Assembly (NCBI GenBank): GCA_024138015.1
Contig: JAMXBB010000003.1
Coordinates: forward strand, 10,432,742-10,496,741
Direction of reading: 5' to 3'
Length of the DNA: 64,000 nucleotides
Source: Lumnitzera littorea
Lineage: Eukaryota; Streptophyta; Magnoliopsida; Myrtales; Combretaceae
Part shown: positions 1 through 11,149 of the stretch, one piece after another
Position numbering within the stretch: the stretch's first letter is position 1
Layout of the letters: every line of letters starts with the position of its first letter
Notes under the pieces: model-generated
What the model was told of the DNA's origin: nothing
Seen by the model: only the letters and a program-made list of their open reading frames with translations
The model's database searches: none
Made by a program: the position numbers and the translations under genes

Positions 1-257
1 CGATCCAACTCTTACATAAAACTATACAATTCGACCACTTACCGTTGGTTGTCCATCTCACAACTGGTCGGGATTCAGTTGCTGCAACCATAAAAATTAT
101 TATGACTGCTAAGATAAGTCCCTTATGATTCATATTTGATCTTTCATTCCCCTCCGTTGCAAAGTGTGTTTCACTATACCATAAATGTTTCAACTAACTT
201 CCAGGGGTAATATGGCTGGGCAATCGCTTTCGATCATCCCGTAGAAAGCCAACTATT
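1..257. other. Left edge, no gene seen
   Basis: Moderately mixed-base sequence with no long open frame on either strand and no repeat I can match elsewhere in the window. It lies just left of the first copy of the duplicated module and may be the remnant of whatever preceded that module. Confidence 0.4.
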
Positions 258-691
258 TTTTACTAGTTCAAGGAGCACATTCTCAACTATAGTACCATAT
301 ACATGTATACGTTTTTCACAAGGTGAAAAAGTAAAGCCGCCTCCTTTGACTAACGTAGTGACGTCAACAGTTTTTTCTACCTCTTATTATGTGCCATTTT
401 ATTTCTTGGTTGAAAACATGGTTCGTCCACAGTAAGTGATAACTAAGACGTGATGCGATGGATCAATAGATTTTTATTTTTCCCTTCCAAATCTTCGTCC
501 GAATTTTCTTCCGATCACATTCTATACGTTCCGGATAGGAAAGGGGGGAAAAAACTACAAAATGAGTGAGATGGTAAAATATGATTGGATGAGAAATACG
601 AAATCGAAAGAGAAAAACTTATTTGATGCAACGTGCGCCCACAGCTCTTTTATTAGGTTTGTTAGAACACGAGTATTACGGGTATATACAA

Positions 692-917
692 GTTAGGAAA
701 TAAATTCTCTAAAACTATTTTAAGTAAAGTTATAAAGGAATAGTTAAGATTATCTAAATTTTTAAAATATCTTATAATATCATTATGATATTATCTTTAT
801 TTTTTATTTTAATATAATCTTAATTATTGATTATATGTGTACATTTTATAAGAATAATTTTACAAGGAAAAGTTTAGAAAAACTTAAAAAAAAGTAACTT
901 TAGAGGATTAAAATCTC
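692..917. other. 226-bp indel in copy A, flanked by ACAA
   Basis: In copy A the sequence reads ...tatACAA, then about 226 bp of very AT-rich DNA, then ACAAatcaaa. Copy B has the uninterrupted join with one substitution (tataaatcaaa). The simplest readings are an insertion with a 4-bp target duplication, or a deletion in copy B through 4-bp microhomology. The segment has no clear terminal inverted repeat and does not start TG and end CA, so I cannot name a transposon family. Confidence 0.6.
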
Positions 918-930
918 ACAAATCAAATTA

Positions 931-1131
931 TTGCTTGGCTACTTGATGCAAAATTATTGTCTTCGATTTGTTGTTCAAAGTATTCAAGCTTTTAAAATTA
1001 ATGAATCGAAAAGTTATCTCATCTGGGAGTCGCAACTTTATGAAATTTTAACACTTACAAACGGTTTAAGTGAAATTATGAAAAAAAAGGGGTTAAATTA
1101 CAAGTTTTGTTCTTTGATCTTTGGTTTGTAA
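931..1131 (+). pseudogene. Decayed coding segment shared by both module copies
   Basis: A 66-codon open frame covers the best-conserved block of the duplicated module. The corresponding stretch of copy B (7086-7208) is open in the same frame, and residues line up: FVVQSIQAFKI here against FVVLSIKAFKI there, and EILTLTNGLSEI against EILTLTNSFAEI. Agreement at amino-acid level in one frame argues that this was once coding. The family is not recognised. No upstream exon or start could be fixed; the initial ATG may be accidental. Confidence 0.4.
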
Positions 1132-1309
1132 TTGATGACTTGCAAAAGAGAAGAAATAGGTTAAGAGGAGAGTTGGGTGCTCTAATGCTAGTATAGCTGC
1201 TTTAATACCTAAATCAAATGATTAATTAAGGAAGAGAATGATTGAGAATTTACTTGTGTAAAATAAAGAGTGTCAAAAAGCATTACCTACTGGCCTCATT
1301 CCATATCAA

Positions 1310-1507
1310 TAGATGATGCAGCTAGATTGTTTCTATGTAGCAGTTGAATTGCTATGACCACGTCCCGATCTTGCAAAAGTGGGGGTAGTTGGCAGTTACT
1401 GGATGCAATAACTGCTAAACAGTTCACATCTTTGTCTTCGTTTGAATGTTCAAATACATTGGTTGGGCTTGGAGGCCTAGGCCCTTGAGGTCTTTGCTTT
1501 AATCTAT
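1310..1507 (-). pseudogene. Exon-like open frame without a start codon
   Basis: Reading the minus strand from about 1507 to 1310 gives roughly 65 codons with no stop and a protein-like composition. Near the 5' end is a proline-rich run (RPQGPRPPSPT); further on come an acidic patch (EHSNEDKD) and a hydrophobic-basic segment (DRDVVIAIQLLHRNN). It ends at a TGA shortly before a donor-like GTAATG at about 1287. It has no ATG, so it would be an internal or truncated exon. It lies in the part of module copy A that copy B lacks. Family not recognised. Confidence 0.4.
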
Positions 1508-2165
1508 TCTAAGCTCTTGCGAGAACTAGTTCATGGCTTGGTGAGCCTTGATAGAGCACGAGAAGTTTAGCCAAGACTTTGTTAAGGAGGTCTAAACTAT
1601 AGCGAATTTTATACTAATCAAATAGTTGAAATTGGTTGAGTTATTTCATGTGGAAAATTTGGTAAGTAAAAGATTGGTTGGTACGATAATTAGCAAATTC
1701 AAATTTGAGGCATAAAATTGGAAAATCATACAATGTCAGATAGTGGTGGTGACATTATCACCGAGAAAAACTTCTAGATTATGAAATAAAAGTACAAATA
1801 CCAAAATATGATTTTATAATGTAAAGAGTCAAAATAACAAATCTAAACAAAATATGAACTTGTACTAGTTTCACTTAAATTTGAGAATTGCTATGAAATA
1901 AATTTTCTTAAGCATTCTTCAAAAAATTTATATTACGACCATTATGAAACAACTACAATAATCTTATAGTATGTTTATATGAATTATAAATTAATTACAA
2001 ATGATGACGTGGTTTACAATTTTGATGAGTAATATTTCGAATTTCATAGTCAAATTATATCAAACATAGTACTTTTTGAATGATACACTTGACAAATTCA
2101 TGCTCTCTTAAGATTATTAAAGTTTATTTATATATTGGCTTGAGTAATCTTAGTGGGAAAATATA

Positions 2166-3160
2166 ATGCCTCACTTTCTAGATGTTTGCTTAAAAACTTT
2201 TTTCTTAACCTTTTGTATCTAAAGATGGTTCGATAGTATCATTCCTGAGTTAGGAACAAGGTAGAACCTATAATCCATCTATTGTTTCCCTTTAGTGTTC
2301 TCGAGTCTTCTTGCTCCCAGTGATTCATCATGCCAAGGATAGATAGGGTCGGTTGTATCTAAAATGGGTCCAAACTTATAGAAAACTTGAAATAGATAGT
2401 GAAAATATATGAAAAGGAAACATTAAAACAAAATAAGAAAAACTCACAAATGATTCCAAGGATGTGACGCACCAAGGAACTCCATGGACTCATGAACTAG
2501 CTTAATACGGCACAAAGTAGTTTTATGAGGTCACTCGCCATCAAACCTTGCTTTAAGGTTAAGATTAGAGTAGGTAAGTTGAACAAGTAAGCTAAGAGCT
2601 CACAAGAAAGAAACTTAATATATTCGATAATGGATGATGATTGTGGTTGTATACAAGAGGGTATTTATACCTAAAATATTAAGACAAGCTATTAAATATG
2701 GAAAAGACTAAAAGAGCATTGTCCAAATTAAGTAAAATTCAAGAAATGGATAAGGATATAAAAGAAATTGTAGAAAATAGAAGCTTTTTTAGCAGATTTT
2801 TTCTTGGAGGCAACTGGGCAAGTGGCAATTATTTACTGGAAATGCTTTTGGAGAAATAGACAAAAGAGTACTAATGGATTTTTAAGGTGCCAAATTGGTT
2901 TGCGAGTTATTTAAAGTTGTTTCAACTTGGACATGATCTTGAGAGCTCATATTAGGTGCGGCCGAGTTGATGAGTGAGTGAACCAAATTGTCAACTGAGC
3001 ACTCCTTAAGTTGACATTTAGAGATCATTGATAGGTATGAGAGAGCTCTGCTCGGTAGTAGCAGTAAGTCGATAGATAGAAATAGTTTTTAAGGTATAAG
3101 TTAAGAAAGGAGCATGTACCTTACTAAGCTCTTGAGTCCTTGTGCACGGGCTCAAGTCAG
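2166..3160 (-). mobile_element. LTR-like stretch, minus orientation
   Basis: No open frame of note. At about 2670 the minus strand reads GGTATAAATACC-like sequence, a TATA box in a setting that resembles the direct-repeat pair at 45-47.8 kb, including purine-rich runs that precede it on the plus strand. This suggests a solo or truncated LTR, but I found no matching terminus or target duplication. Low confidence. Confidence 0.25.
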
Positions 3161-3169
3161 AGGTCCTGT

Positions 3170-4596
3170 AGCTCGATTCTTATCACTTAAAGTGTGAGAA
3201 CTTATATAACTTCTTTTATAACCTCAAGATAAGACAACTTATCTCTTTAGCTTACTGCAAGTTAAGTGAGAATAGATAATAAATGACAGTATAAGTAGCA
3301 TTGCATCATAAACATACAAGCAATCCATTAATTAAATCACAATACTCTTTAATCCAACCAAGCAATGCAAATGTTATACACATATGTCATGCTCATGCAT
3401 GTGACATGCATTGCATCGATATCTTAGCCTAACCCTGGCTTATTTGGTTAGTCGGACTTTCGAGCATCTGGATAACTTATCAAGGAACCTAAAAAAGAAC
3501 TTAACTAAGTAGAGAAGCTATATAATTTCTATATGCTCTAAAAACCAAAATTTATGAACCGAGATGTTTTCTTAACAAAACCAAGCTTTTAGAAGCTAAA
3601 TTGTTTGCTTAACTAAACTTAAGTTTTCAAAATAAAAATTAGCCAAGTAGAATTCTAGTTTTATAAAACTTGACCCATAGGTCCCTTTTATGTTATACCA
3701 TAAATGCAAAAAACACATTGTAAGGAAAACTAAGCAATATTAAGTAATTACCAAGCAAATACTAGCTAAGCTTACTCATCTATTTCTTAGTGAAGCTTTT
3801 ACTTCATTCCATTTATGTTTCCATTTCTAAAGCCTTGTTATCAAGTTCACTTAGATGAACAACTAAGTAGACATGGTTAGTAGTTAGTACGTAACTTCTT
3901 GTTTAGGTTAATATAGATCTTAATAAACAATCATAGCCAAGTGACAACAAAACTAAAAATCATCCAAGTCAATAGCCAAATATTTTTCAATCAACAACAT
4001 GTACCAAAGAGGTCATGAATCATTTCATATCTCACCTATCAACATATCACACTTGTACATAACTCAACTACAACAAACAAAGCCAAGCAAGTTAGAGAGT
4101 CACATGAGTAGCTATAAACTTATTCAAAGCATACAAGTCTCTACTTACTAGGGCTACTTAGCAAATTTCTTAAACTCTTACATCTTGTTTCCAAGGCTCT
4201 TCCTCACTTACTTCACCTAAGCAAAATACATATGACACTTAAGTCATTATATGTTAAATATAAGCGAGATCACTAACTTACTTATACTTAGGGTTTAGGT
4301 CTTAAAGTTATTCTTTTTAAAATAGCTTTTATTTAGTGTACTTTTTGACCCAATTTTTGACTTACCTTCTCGATATAGAGTTCTTCCAACATACCTTTTG
4401 TCACAATTTTTGAGTAACTTAACTACTACATGAGTATTACTATATTCCATATCTTTCCTACCTCACTTTGATTTCAAAGTAAGAAATTTCAATAAAACAC
4501 TTATTTAATGATCACTTATTATATTATTATTGGTACATAACCTAAATTATCCATATGGCTAAACACACATATAAGTTACAAGGAATTGTTTTAGAA

Positions 4597-4627
<31 letters not shown>

Positions 4628-5300
4628 CAAAATCAACAAACCTTCTAAGTCGACTTTGAACCTAGTTTCTGAATATTAAGTTTTTTTATATTTTCATCTG
4701 CTTAAAGTCTTGACCTAACTTCTAACCTACATAAAACACTTTATAAATCATCAAATCATCTGACCTCTATACTAATTCCTCTATTTCCATACTCCACCAA
4801 ACTAGTTAAGTATTTCAAAACTCAATTACAATCATGTTATAACATATGCAAATTAAATTACTTAAAGAAATATCACTCCCATGTACTTCCAACTCATTAC
4901 TCTACATTAAACCAAAATTATCTAAAATCCACCACCTATGTTTTTTCAAAAACCTTTACATAGCATTAAAGTAAACCCTTTTAGGAACTTGTATACAAAA
5001 ATAAGGGTTGAAACTACAATGGTTACTATTTTTAAAATTTAATGCAAAATTTAGTTTTTAACTTGATTTCTTAAAGAACCCATATAATGACTTTGAATTT
5101 TAAGAATCTAATTTCATTTTTGGATTCTAAACACAAAAATACCTAGAAATAACAGATTTCATAATTTTTAGATAAAATTTACTAATTTCAAAATTTAATC
5201 AAAATTTTAAGTAAAATGGAATACTCACCAACATTCATGTCTTTGACCACCACAGGTGGCTAGTTGTTTGTCGATCGGTATGGGTAAGTCATTTCCCTTT
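3170..5300 (-). mobile_element. Degenerate gypsy LTR, minus orientation
   Basis: Parts align with the chromovirus LTR at 57134-60048. The clearest match is 5130-5260 (tttcataatttttagataaaattt... followed by actcaccaaca) with 59110-59210 (tttcataattttctgggcaaaat... followed by gactaaccggt). Near 3430-3480 a segment reading accctggcttatttggttag corresponds loosely to the 57910-57960 region. It is much more diverged than the solo LTR at 31.7-34.65 kb. Termini were not found. A (TA)n run interrupts it at about 4600. Confidence 0.4.
4600..4626. repeat. (TA)n microsatellite
   Basis: An uninterrupted run of about 13 TA dinucleotides. Similar TA runs occur at about 14589, 24398, 27912, 44432 and 48388. 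Confidence 0.95.
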
Positions 5301-5720
5301 AGGTGATGGTTAATACACGTTATCAAGTAGGATGGTTGTGTGTATACTTTCAATACAAAGATTTGCATTCTAATTTTTTATAAATTTTTTAAATTTCTTT
5401 TCTATGCTTTCTTGAGGTCTTAATATTTTTTTTTTTCTCAGCTTAGGATTTACCAAAATGAACTACAAGAGCATTGTTTTGCTTCTATACCAATATAGAG
5501 GATCGGTGTCATGGCTTAATCCATATCTCTCATGTTGGTTGCTACGTACATAACTCCTCAAAAAATTCATCCATCTATATTTTATTAATTCTTCCCCTAC
5601 TAGTATTACTAAACTATATTAGTATATTATATACATAATGTGAACTATAATTAATTATGTATACGTACATTAACATTTAATAGTTGTAAAATTACTTCGC
5701 ATTTAATTTACTGCCAAATC
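5301..5720. other. AT-rich spacer
   Basis: No coding signal, no repeat recognised. It lies between the LTR-like stretch and the LINE fragment. Confidence 0.4.
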
Positions 5721-5723
5721 TAT

Positions 5724-6575
5724 GTGAGATTTGTGGGAGAATTAGTCGTGGACTTTAAAAGCCCCTTAAGTGGAGTTAATGATACCAACGAGTCCATGAG
5801 ACCTACTACATTTGTGGAGCACAATGATCAAGGGAATACAGTGCCAGGCCAGGTGGACAACGTGCAAGAATCTAGAGTAGAGGAGAAGGGTAATGAGGCA
5901 GTGGGAAATTCTAACCCAGCCACGGAGTCAAATCAAAATAATAAAGACTCCTCATTTAAGGAAAAAAACTACAGAAAGTCATTATGGCGAGTGGATAATA
6001 GTTGTTTTCGGGGAGAGTAACACACCAGCTATAAATAAGAATTTGTTTAACGACTTGGAAAAAATCGACGTGATGGAAGGTGAGAAAAGCGGCACATCCT
6101 CTAAGTTTACAACGAGGAGAGAGGGAAAGAAAATAAGCCCTCTTTCACTTTCCAATATTTGGCTAAACCCTTTTAAAGTCTTGCTCTGGAATGCAAGAGG
6201 CGCCAACTTTGAAAGTAGGCGCAAGGCAATTAAGGACTTGATTAGGGAGTATGATCCCCAAGTGGTCATTCTCATAGAAACAAGAATGAAGTAACAGGCA
6301 GCAGAATCTCTTCAAGTTTTTCAAAACTTTAACAACTTATTTGTTCGGAGGGCGAAGGACAGAGTGGAGGCATTATTGTCCTGTGGAACGAGGAAAATGC
6401 AATCATTCGGGAGAGACACATTTCACACCAGCAGGTCCTGATGGAAATTAAGTTATGTAAATCTAATCTTTGTTGGCATCTCTCGGCTGTTTATGCTAGT
6501 ACTAGACTAGATGCACGTTTGACTTTGTGGAACGATATAATTGAATGGTCTTCTAGAATAAATGGCCCGTCTTAA
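5724..6575 (+). pseudogene. L1-type LINE fragment: ORF1 tail and endonuclease
   Basis: The first frame (5724-6020) is hydrophilic and acidic, like the linker after ORF1 in plant L1 elements. It shifts into a second frame (to 6294) that ends in a recognisable endonuclease N-terminus: LLWNARGAN followed about 20 residues later by VVILIETRMK, the WN.RG and ET(R/K) motifs of the exonuclease-endonuclease-phosphatase fold. After a stop at 6294, frames up to 6565 still give endonuclease-like pieces (GGIIVLWNEEN, LSAVYAS). Reverse transcriptase and RNase H are absent: the fragment ends where module copy B starts. Frameshifts and stops show it is dead. Confidence 0.75.
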
Positions 6576-7085
6576 TGACCTCACTACAGCTACCTACAGT
6601 GCTCCACATACTCTCGAGTCTGAATTACATGTATAGGTTTTCGCAAGGTGAGAAAGAAATCCCGCGTCCTTCGAAAAACCTAGTGATATCATGTCTTTTT
6701 CTACAACTTATTATGTGCCATTTATTTCTTGGTCGAAGACATGGTCATCAACAATAAGTGAAACTAAGGCTTGATGTGATAAATTGATAGATTTTATTTC
6801 CCTTCCAGATCTTCATCCAAAATTTCTGTCGATCACATCCTATACGCTCCAATAATAATAATAATAATGATAATAATAATAAAACGAGTGAGACGTTAAA
6901 ATATTATCATCTGTAAATAAAGTGATTGGATGAGAAATTTCAAATGTAAAAAGAAAAACATAGGTGATGCAACGTGTGCCGTGGCTTTATTATTAGGATT
7001 GTTAGAATACCGGCATTGAAGGTATATATAAATCAAATTATTGCTTGATTACTCGTTGCAAAATTACCTTCATTTTGTTGTTCTA

Positions 7086-7208
7086 AGTATTAAAGCTTTT
7101 AAAATTAAGTCATCGAACAGGGATTTGCATCAGCGAGTCGCGGCTTTATGTGAAATTTTAACACTTACAAACAGTTTTGCTGAAATTATCGAAAAACGTT
7201 ATAGTTGA
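7086..7208 (+). pseudogene. Decayed coding segment, copy B
   Basis: Open frame in register with the coding-like block of copy A, ending in TGA at 7206-7208. It reads SIKAFKIKSSNRD, then VAALCEILTLTNSFAEI, and ends IEKRYS. Copy B looks the better preserved of the two: residues such as RDLHQRVAAL replace less regular sequence in copy A. Family not recognised. Confidence 0.4.
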
Positions 7209-7654
7209 AGGTTATATACTTTCAATTTTATTGTACTTTTTGATCAATAACTTTTTTTGTGTGTTATTTGATTAAGATAATAAATATAGTAGATTTAATT
7301 AGTAAAAATTCAATTGTATATATCATTTAATAGTTTTAAACTTTATATATAAAATTTGATAAGTTAAAGTTTGATTGGTATAATAATCAACAAGTTCAAA
7401 TTTTACATGTAAAAATTACAATATTCACATAGTAATCGTGATATTATCCCTAAGAACTTACGAACCATGAAATAAAAGTATAGTTTAGTTATAACATTTT
7501 GTATGATTTTATAATGTACAAATTAAAATTAACAAATCTAAATAAAATGCAAACTTATAGTGGTTTCACCTAAATTTGAGAATTGTTACGCAATAATTTT
7601 TCTTAAGTATTTTAAGTTATGAACTTTATATAACAATTACAATAATCATATATT

Positions 7655-8329
7655 TAGATTTGTGTAAAAACCAGTTTCAAACTGAGAACCAATTCAGATT
7701 TACATGGTTGCACCACCTAGATTGGCGAGCTGGTCTAATTTGACTTGTCTACAAGAAATTAAAAAAAAAAAAAAAAACCAAATCAAAATATTACACACTT
7801 CATTTGCCATTCCACCACCATCCCCTCTCAATTGTACTCCCATGGAGGAAATTATATTTTGTAATATACCATAATAAATTATTATTAATAGTTATGTTGT
7901 AAATTATTTCTTTTTGTATTGACAATATATTTTGATATTCAGGTGAGAAATCTTCATTCTTTATAACTTCTCTCATTTTATTTAACATTATTCAATATTT
8001 TAATATTAAAGTAACATTGTGTTTACGTGATCCAAATAAATTATTTTAGAATAGAATAAAATTTGAATAAAAAATAATGATAAAAAATAATGGTAAATCA
8101 TTTATGCATCACTACATGTAATGTATGCGTAAAATATTACAACAATATGGGAAAAAAATATAAATATGAGAGAAGGCAAAAAATTATTTACATTAATTTA
8201 CGAGAATGCGAGAAAAAAAATTAAAGAAATAAAAAAAAAATGAGCTCAAGCCTGTAGCTTCAAGGGCTAGGCTCGATTCAACCTAGTGTTAGCTCATGTA
8301 CCACCGGTTTAGCCCGATGCTCAAGTCTA
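7655..8329. mobile_element. hAT-like MITE with validated empty site
   Basis: Left end TAGATTTGTG and inverted right end TAGACTTGAG form an imperfect terminal inverted repeat. Flanks are CATATATT on the left and CTTATAGT on the right, matching at 6 of 8 positions. The empty site in module copy A (1963-1970) reads exactly CTTATAGT once. Eight-base target duplications and TAGA(C/T)..TG termini fit the hAT superfamily. It has no transposase. The inside is AT-rich with GC-richer termini (ggctaggctcgattcaacc; ccaccggtttagcccgatgc), shared in style with 17388-17918 and 34654-35232. Confidence 0.8.
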
Positions 8330-8520
8330 CTTATAGTATATTTATGAAGTGTAAATTAATTAGAAACAATGATTTAGTTTATAATTTTAAGTGATATTAT
8401 GAATTAGATGGTCAAATTATATGAAATATAGTACTTTTAAGACGGAACATTTTATAGACTTAAGCACTTTTAGGATCGTTAAAGTTTATTTACATGATGT
8501 GAATAATCATAGCTATTATG

Positions 8521-9284
8521 TCATGTTTGATATGTTGAAATGGTATACAATAAAATGGATTAGAATGAAATTAAGACCATAGTAGTAAATTCGTTCCTAT
8601 GTTTGGAAATGTCTACAGAATAAGATAAAATATGTATATAATAATATTTGTCAAAAATATTCATAATTATTGGATATGAGTAATTGAGATTTAAATAAGT
8701 AATTTTAATTAATTGTAATTAATGATGGCGTGATGGAATGGTTATTTGATCTTTTCAAAGGCTCAATTGATTTCTCCCTTAAAAGCGGTATTACCAATTT
8801 TAAGGAAATGTAATTCCGGGTTTCAAAAGCATTGGGAAAATTATAATGCAGAGAATTAACATTTGAGAATAAATTCAAATAAGAGATCGATATTTCAAAA
8901 AATTTAAATAAGAAATTCACATTTTGAAAAGTTTAAATAAAGGATTGGTGTTTTATAAAATAGTTCAAATAAGAAATTCATAATAGCTAATCTATAAAAA
9001 TATTTAAACCATTTTTGAAACATCAATCCCTTATTTGAACATTTTGAAATGTTAATCTCTTATTTGAATATTTTGAAATGTTAATTCCTTATTTGAACCA
9101 CTTTGGGAAATATTAATCTTTTATTTGAAAATTTTGAAATATTAATCTCTTATTTGAATTTATCCTCAAATGTTAATCCCCTCTATTGTAATCATCCCCA
9201 AAAGCACTTCCAACCATTAGAGAGGGATTGTGGAACCCATAATCACGATTCTATTCTAGGTTTATTCCTACGCACCAAACATGA
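8521..9284. mobile_element. Foldback MITE with internal inverted tandem repeats
   Basis: The ends are TCATGTTTG at 8521 and its complement CAAACATGA at 9276-9284. Between them the two arms are inverted copies, each built from roughly 27-30-bp units of the type aaatgttaatctcttatttgaa. The left arm lies around 8860-8990 and the right arm around 9010-9180. Such a structure would fold into a long hairpin. The terminal sequence resembles plant MITEs beginning with a catgtttggt motif. No transposase and no convincing target duplication were seen. Confidence 0.65.
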
Positions 9285-9290
9285 CCTTAG

Positions 9291-9568
9291 TGTAACGAGT
9301 TTGGCTGTGTAGTTGGTGGCTTTCAGTTCTTAATCCATCATAAGCATAGTTTGCATGAGGAAGAAAACGAATAATACTTATGTTGAAGAAATGCAGAGAA
9401 ATGAGTGTATGAAAAATGACTTGTATCCTACCAATCAGTTACAAAGGAATATTTATATAGTAGTTTAACTAGCTAACTAACTAACAAAAAAATATACAAT
9501 CCTTTACAAGCCATTTCACCATAATAACCTTACACTTATGGAAGTACAGCTGTACACGATGGTCAACA
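9291..9568 (-). repeat. Copia 3' LTR
   Basis: Starts TGTAACGAG and ends GGTCAACA, so it has TG...CA ends on both strands. Aligns over its whole length with 13943-14236. Contains a TATA-like run on the minus strand near 9455 (tatataaatattcc). Confidence 0.9.
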
Positions 9569-9580
9569 TCCCCCCCTTAA
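9569..9580 (-). other. Copia polypurine tract
   Basis: The minus strand reads TTAAGGGGGGGA immediately upstream of the 3' LTR start TGTTGACC. This is the expected position and composition of the primer for plus-strand DNA synthesis. Confidence 0.85.
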
Positions 9581-9672
9581 GTTAGACCTGATTGAAGGCC
9601 CAACATGGAACAAAAATGTTCAAGTTGTCGTCCACCGATGGCTTTAGTTAATAAATTTGTTAATTGAGAAGC

Positions 9673-9862
9673 AAAAGGAACATGAATGAGAGAAAGAAAA
9701 CCTAATTGAATGTGATCTTAGATGAAGTGTACATCCACATCAATATGCTTTATCTGCCTATGTAAATAAAAGGAACATGAATGAGAGAAAGAAAACCTAA
9801 TTAAATGTGATCTCAGATGAAGTGTACATCCACATCAATATGCTTTATCTGGCTATGCAAAT
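9673..9862. repeat. 95-bp tandem duplication inside the copia element
   Basis: 9673-9767 and 9768-9862 are near-identical tandem copies starting aaaaggaacatgaatgag. They cover the end of the RNase H coding part and the sequence after it. The few differences suggest the duplication is younger than most other damage in the element. Confidence 0.9.
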
Positions 9863-10870
9863 AAGGATTGGAAGCAATAAGTATAGTAGACTTATTGTTG
9901 CAGTGCAGTGAAATAGGAAAACTAATAGGAATGTGAAGATTGCAAAATAAAAATGACAACCAAAGAATCTCTTTAGTAATGGTAGCTAAACTCCTATACT
10001 CGGCTTCTGTTGTTAATGTGGAAATAGTGGTTGTTTCTTTGCTTTCCAAGTAATAAGAGCATTACTAAGGAAAACACAATACCTAGTTAAAGATTTGCGA
10101 TCAAATGAGGATCCCCAGTCAGAATCAGAGTAAGTAGAAAGCTACAAACTATTACTGATTGGATAGAATAAATCAAGATGAAAAGTTCCCTTAAGATATC
10201 GAAGCAAATGCAATAAAGCCTAGTAATGCAGTACTCTTAGAATCGAAACAAATTAGCTTAAGCACTACACTAAATAAGAAACGTTTGGCCTAGTAATGGT
10301 AACATAAAGCAAACGTCCAATTATGCATCGGTATAAAGAAGGATTATGAAATAACTTACCTAAACCTCGGTTAAGTTTAAGTCCTACTTTCATAGGAGTT
10401 TGTACTGGTTTACTAGTATATAACTAGCATCATTTAAGAGATCAAGAAGAATTTACATTAATTAATAAAAAGACCTTCAATAATACAACAAAGCTCCAAT
10501 CTTAAGAAAAACTAAGCTTACCTTAAGTCCTTGATCGTAAATGCTTTGTTAAGTTCAGTTTTAATTGTCATAATAAAAGCTTCATCAGAACTAGTCAACA
10601 ACATGTCATCAACATAGAGAAGAATGATTACAAAACTTGCTTGTCCAACATGTATGTATAAAGAATGATGATGTTTTGATTGAGTGAAACCATGCAAGAG
10701 CAGAAACTTTGATAGTTTTAGGTTTTATTACCTAGAAGCTTGCTTTAAACCATATAGAGATCGCTTTAATTTGCAAACTTGACTAAGAAGTGCTTTATTG
10801 TAACCCTCTGGAGGTGTCATATAGATATCTTCATCAAGATATCCATGGAGAAAAGTATTGTTTATATCAA
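9700..10870 (-). pseudogene. Copia reverse transcriptase C-terminus and RNase H
   Basis: Minus-strand frames give YVDDMLLTSS near 10600, the copia reverse transcriptase YVDD active site with both aspartates retained. Upstream is the thumb-side segment LKRSLYGLKQA near 10750. RNase H follows at 10049-9813 with LTTEAEYRSLA, LHCNNKSTILIA and KHIDVDVHFI, the usual copia C-terminal motifs. Frames are broken by stops and shifts between these islands, so no functional polyprotein can be made. Confidence 0.85.
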
Positions 10871-10874
10871 TTTG

Positions 10875-11144
10875 TTATAAAGGCCAGTGGTTAGCTATAT
10901 CAACAGCAAGCATAAGTTGAACTGTATCAAGTTTAGCTACAGGGGAAAAGGTCTCATGATAATCAACCCCTTGCTTTTGTCTATATCCCTTTGCAACTAA
11001 ACGAGCCTTATGTCTCTCAATGGTCCTATCTGGTCGATAGTTAACCTTAAACACCCATTTATGCCTTATTGCCTTTTTCCCTTTAGTTAAAGTTACTAAG
11101 TCCCAAGTATCATTGCATTCAAGAGCATCAAGCTCCTTTTTCAT
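10875..11144 (-). pseudogene. Copia reverse transcriptase N-terminus
   Basis: An 89-codon open stretch covering the start of the copia RT domain. Recognisable landmarks are ALECNDTWDLV, the IRHKWVFKVNY motif, ARLVAKGYRQKQGVDY and FSPVAKLDTVQ. It stops at a TAA just where the conserved QIDINNTFLHG segment continues in the same frame (10872 downward), so a point nonsense change divides the domain. Confidence 0.9.
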
Positions 11145-11149
11145 GGCAT

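Larger units (their letters stand above)
258..2165. repeat. Duplicated module, copy A
   Basis: This segment aligns by eye, in order and in direct orientation, with 6600-8515. Shared landmarks include a stretch around 300-560, the block 919-1090 and the block 1620-2160, where long runs match with scattered substitutions. The middle part (about 1130-1610) has no counterpart in copy B. Copy A carries a 226-bp segment at 692-917 that copy B lacks, and lacks the 675-bp MITE that copy B carries. The two copies are about 6.3 kb apart. The divergence suggests an old duplication rather than recent tandem amplification. Exact ends are uncertain by tens of bases. Confidence 0.75.
6600..8515. repeat. Duplicated module, copy B
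   Basis: Second copy of the 258-2165 module in direct orientation. It lacks the 226-bp segment of copy A, carries an (AAT)n-like run at 6852-6880 and is split by a 675-bp MITE at 7655-8329. After the MITE, similarity to copy A resumes (about 8330-8515 with 1963-2160). Its right end coincides with the left end of the foldback MITE at 8521. Confidence 0.75.
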
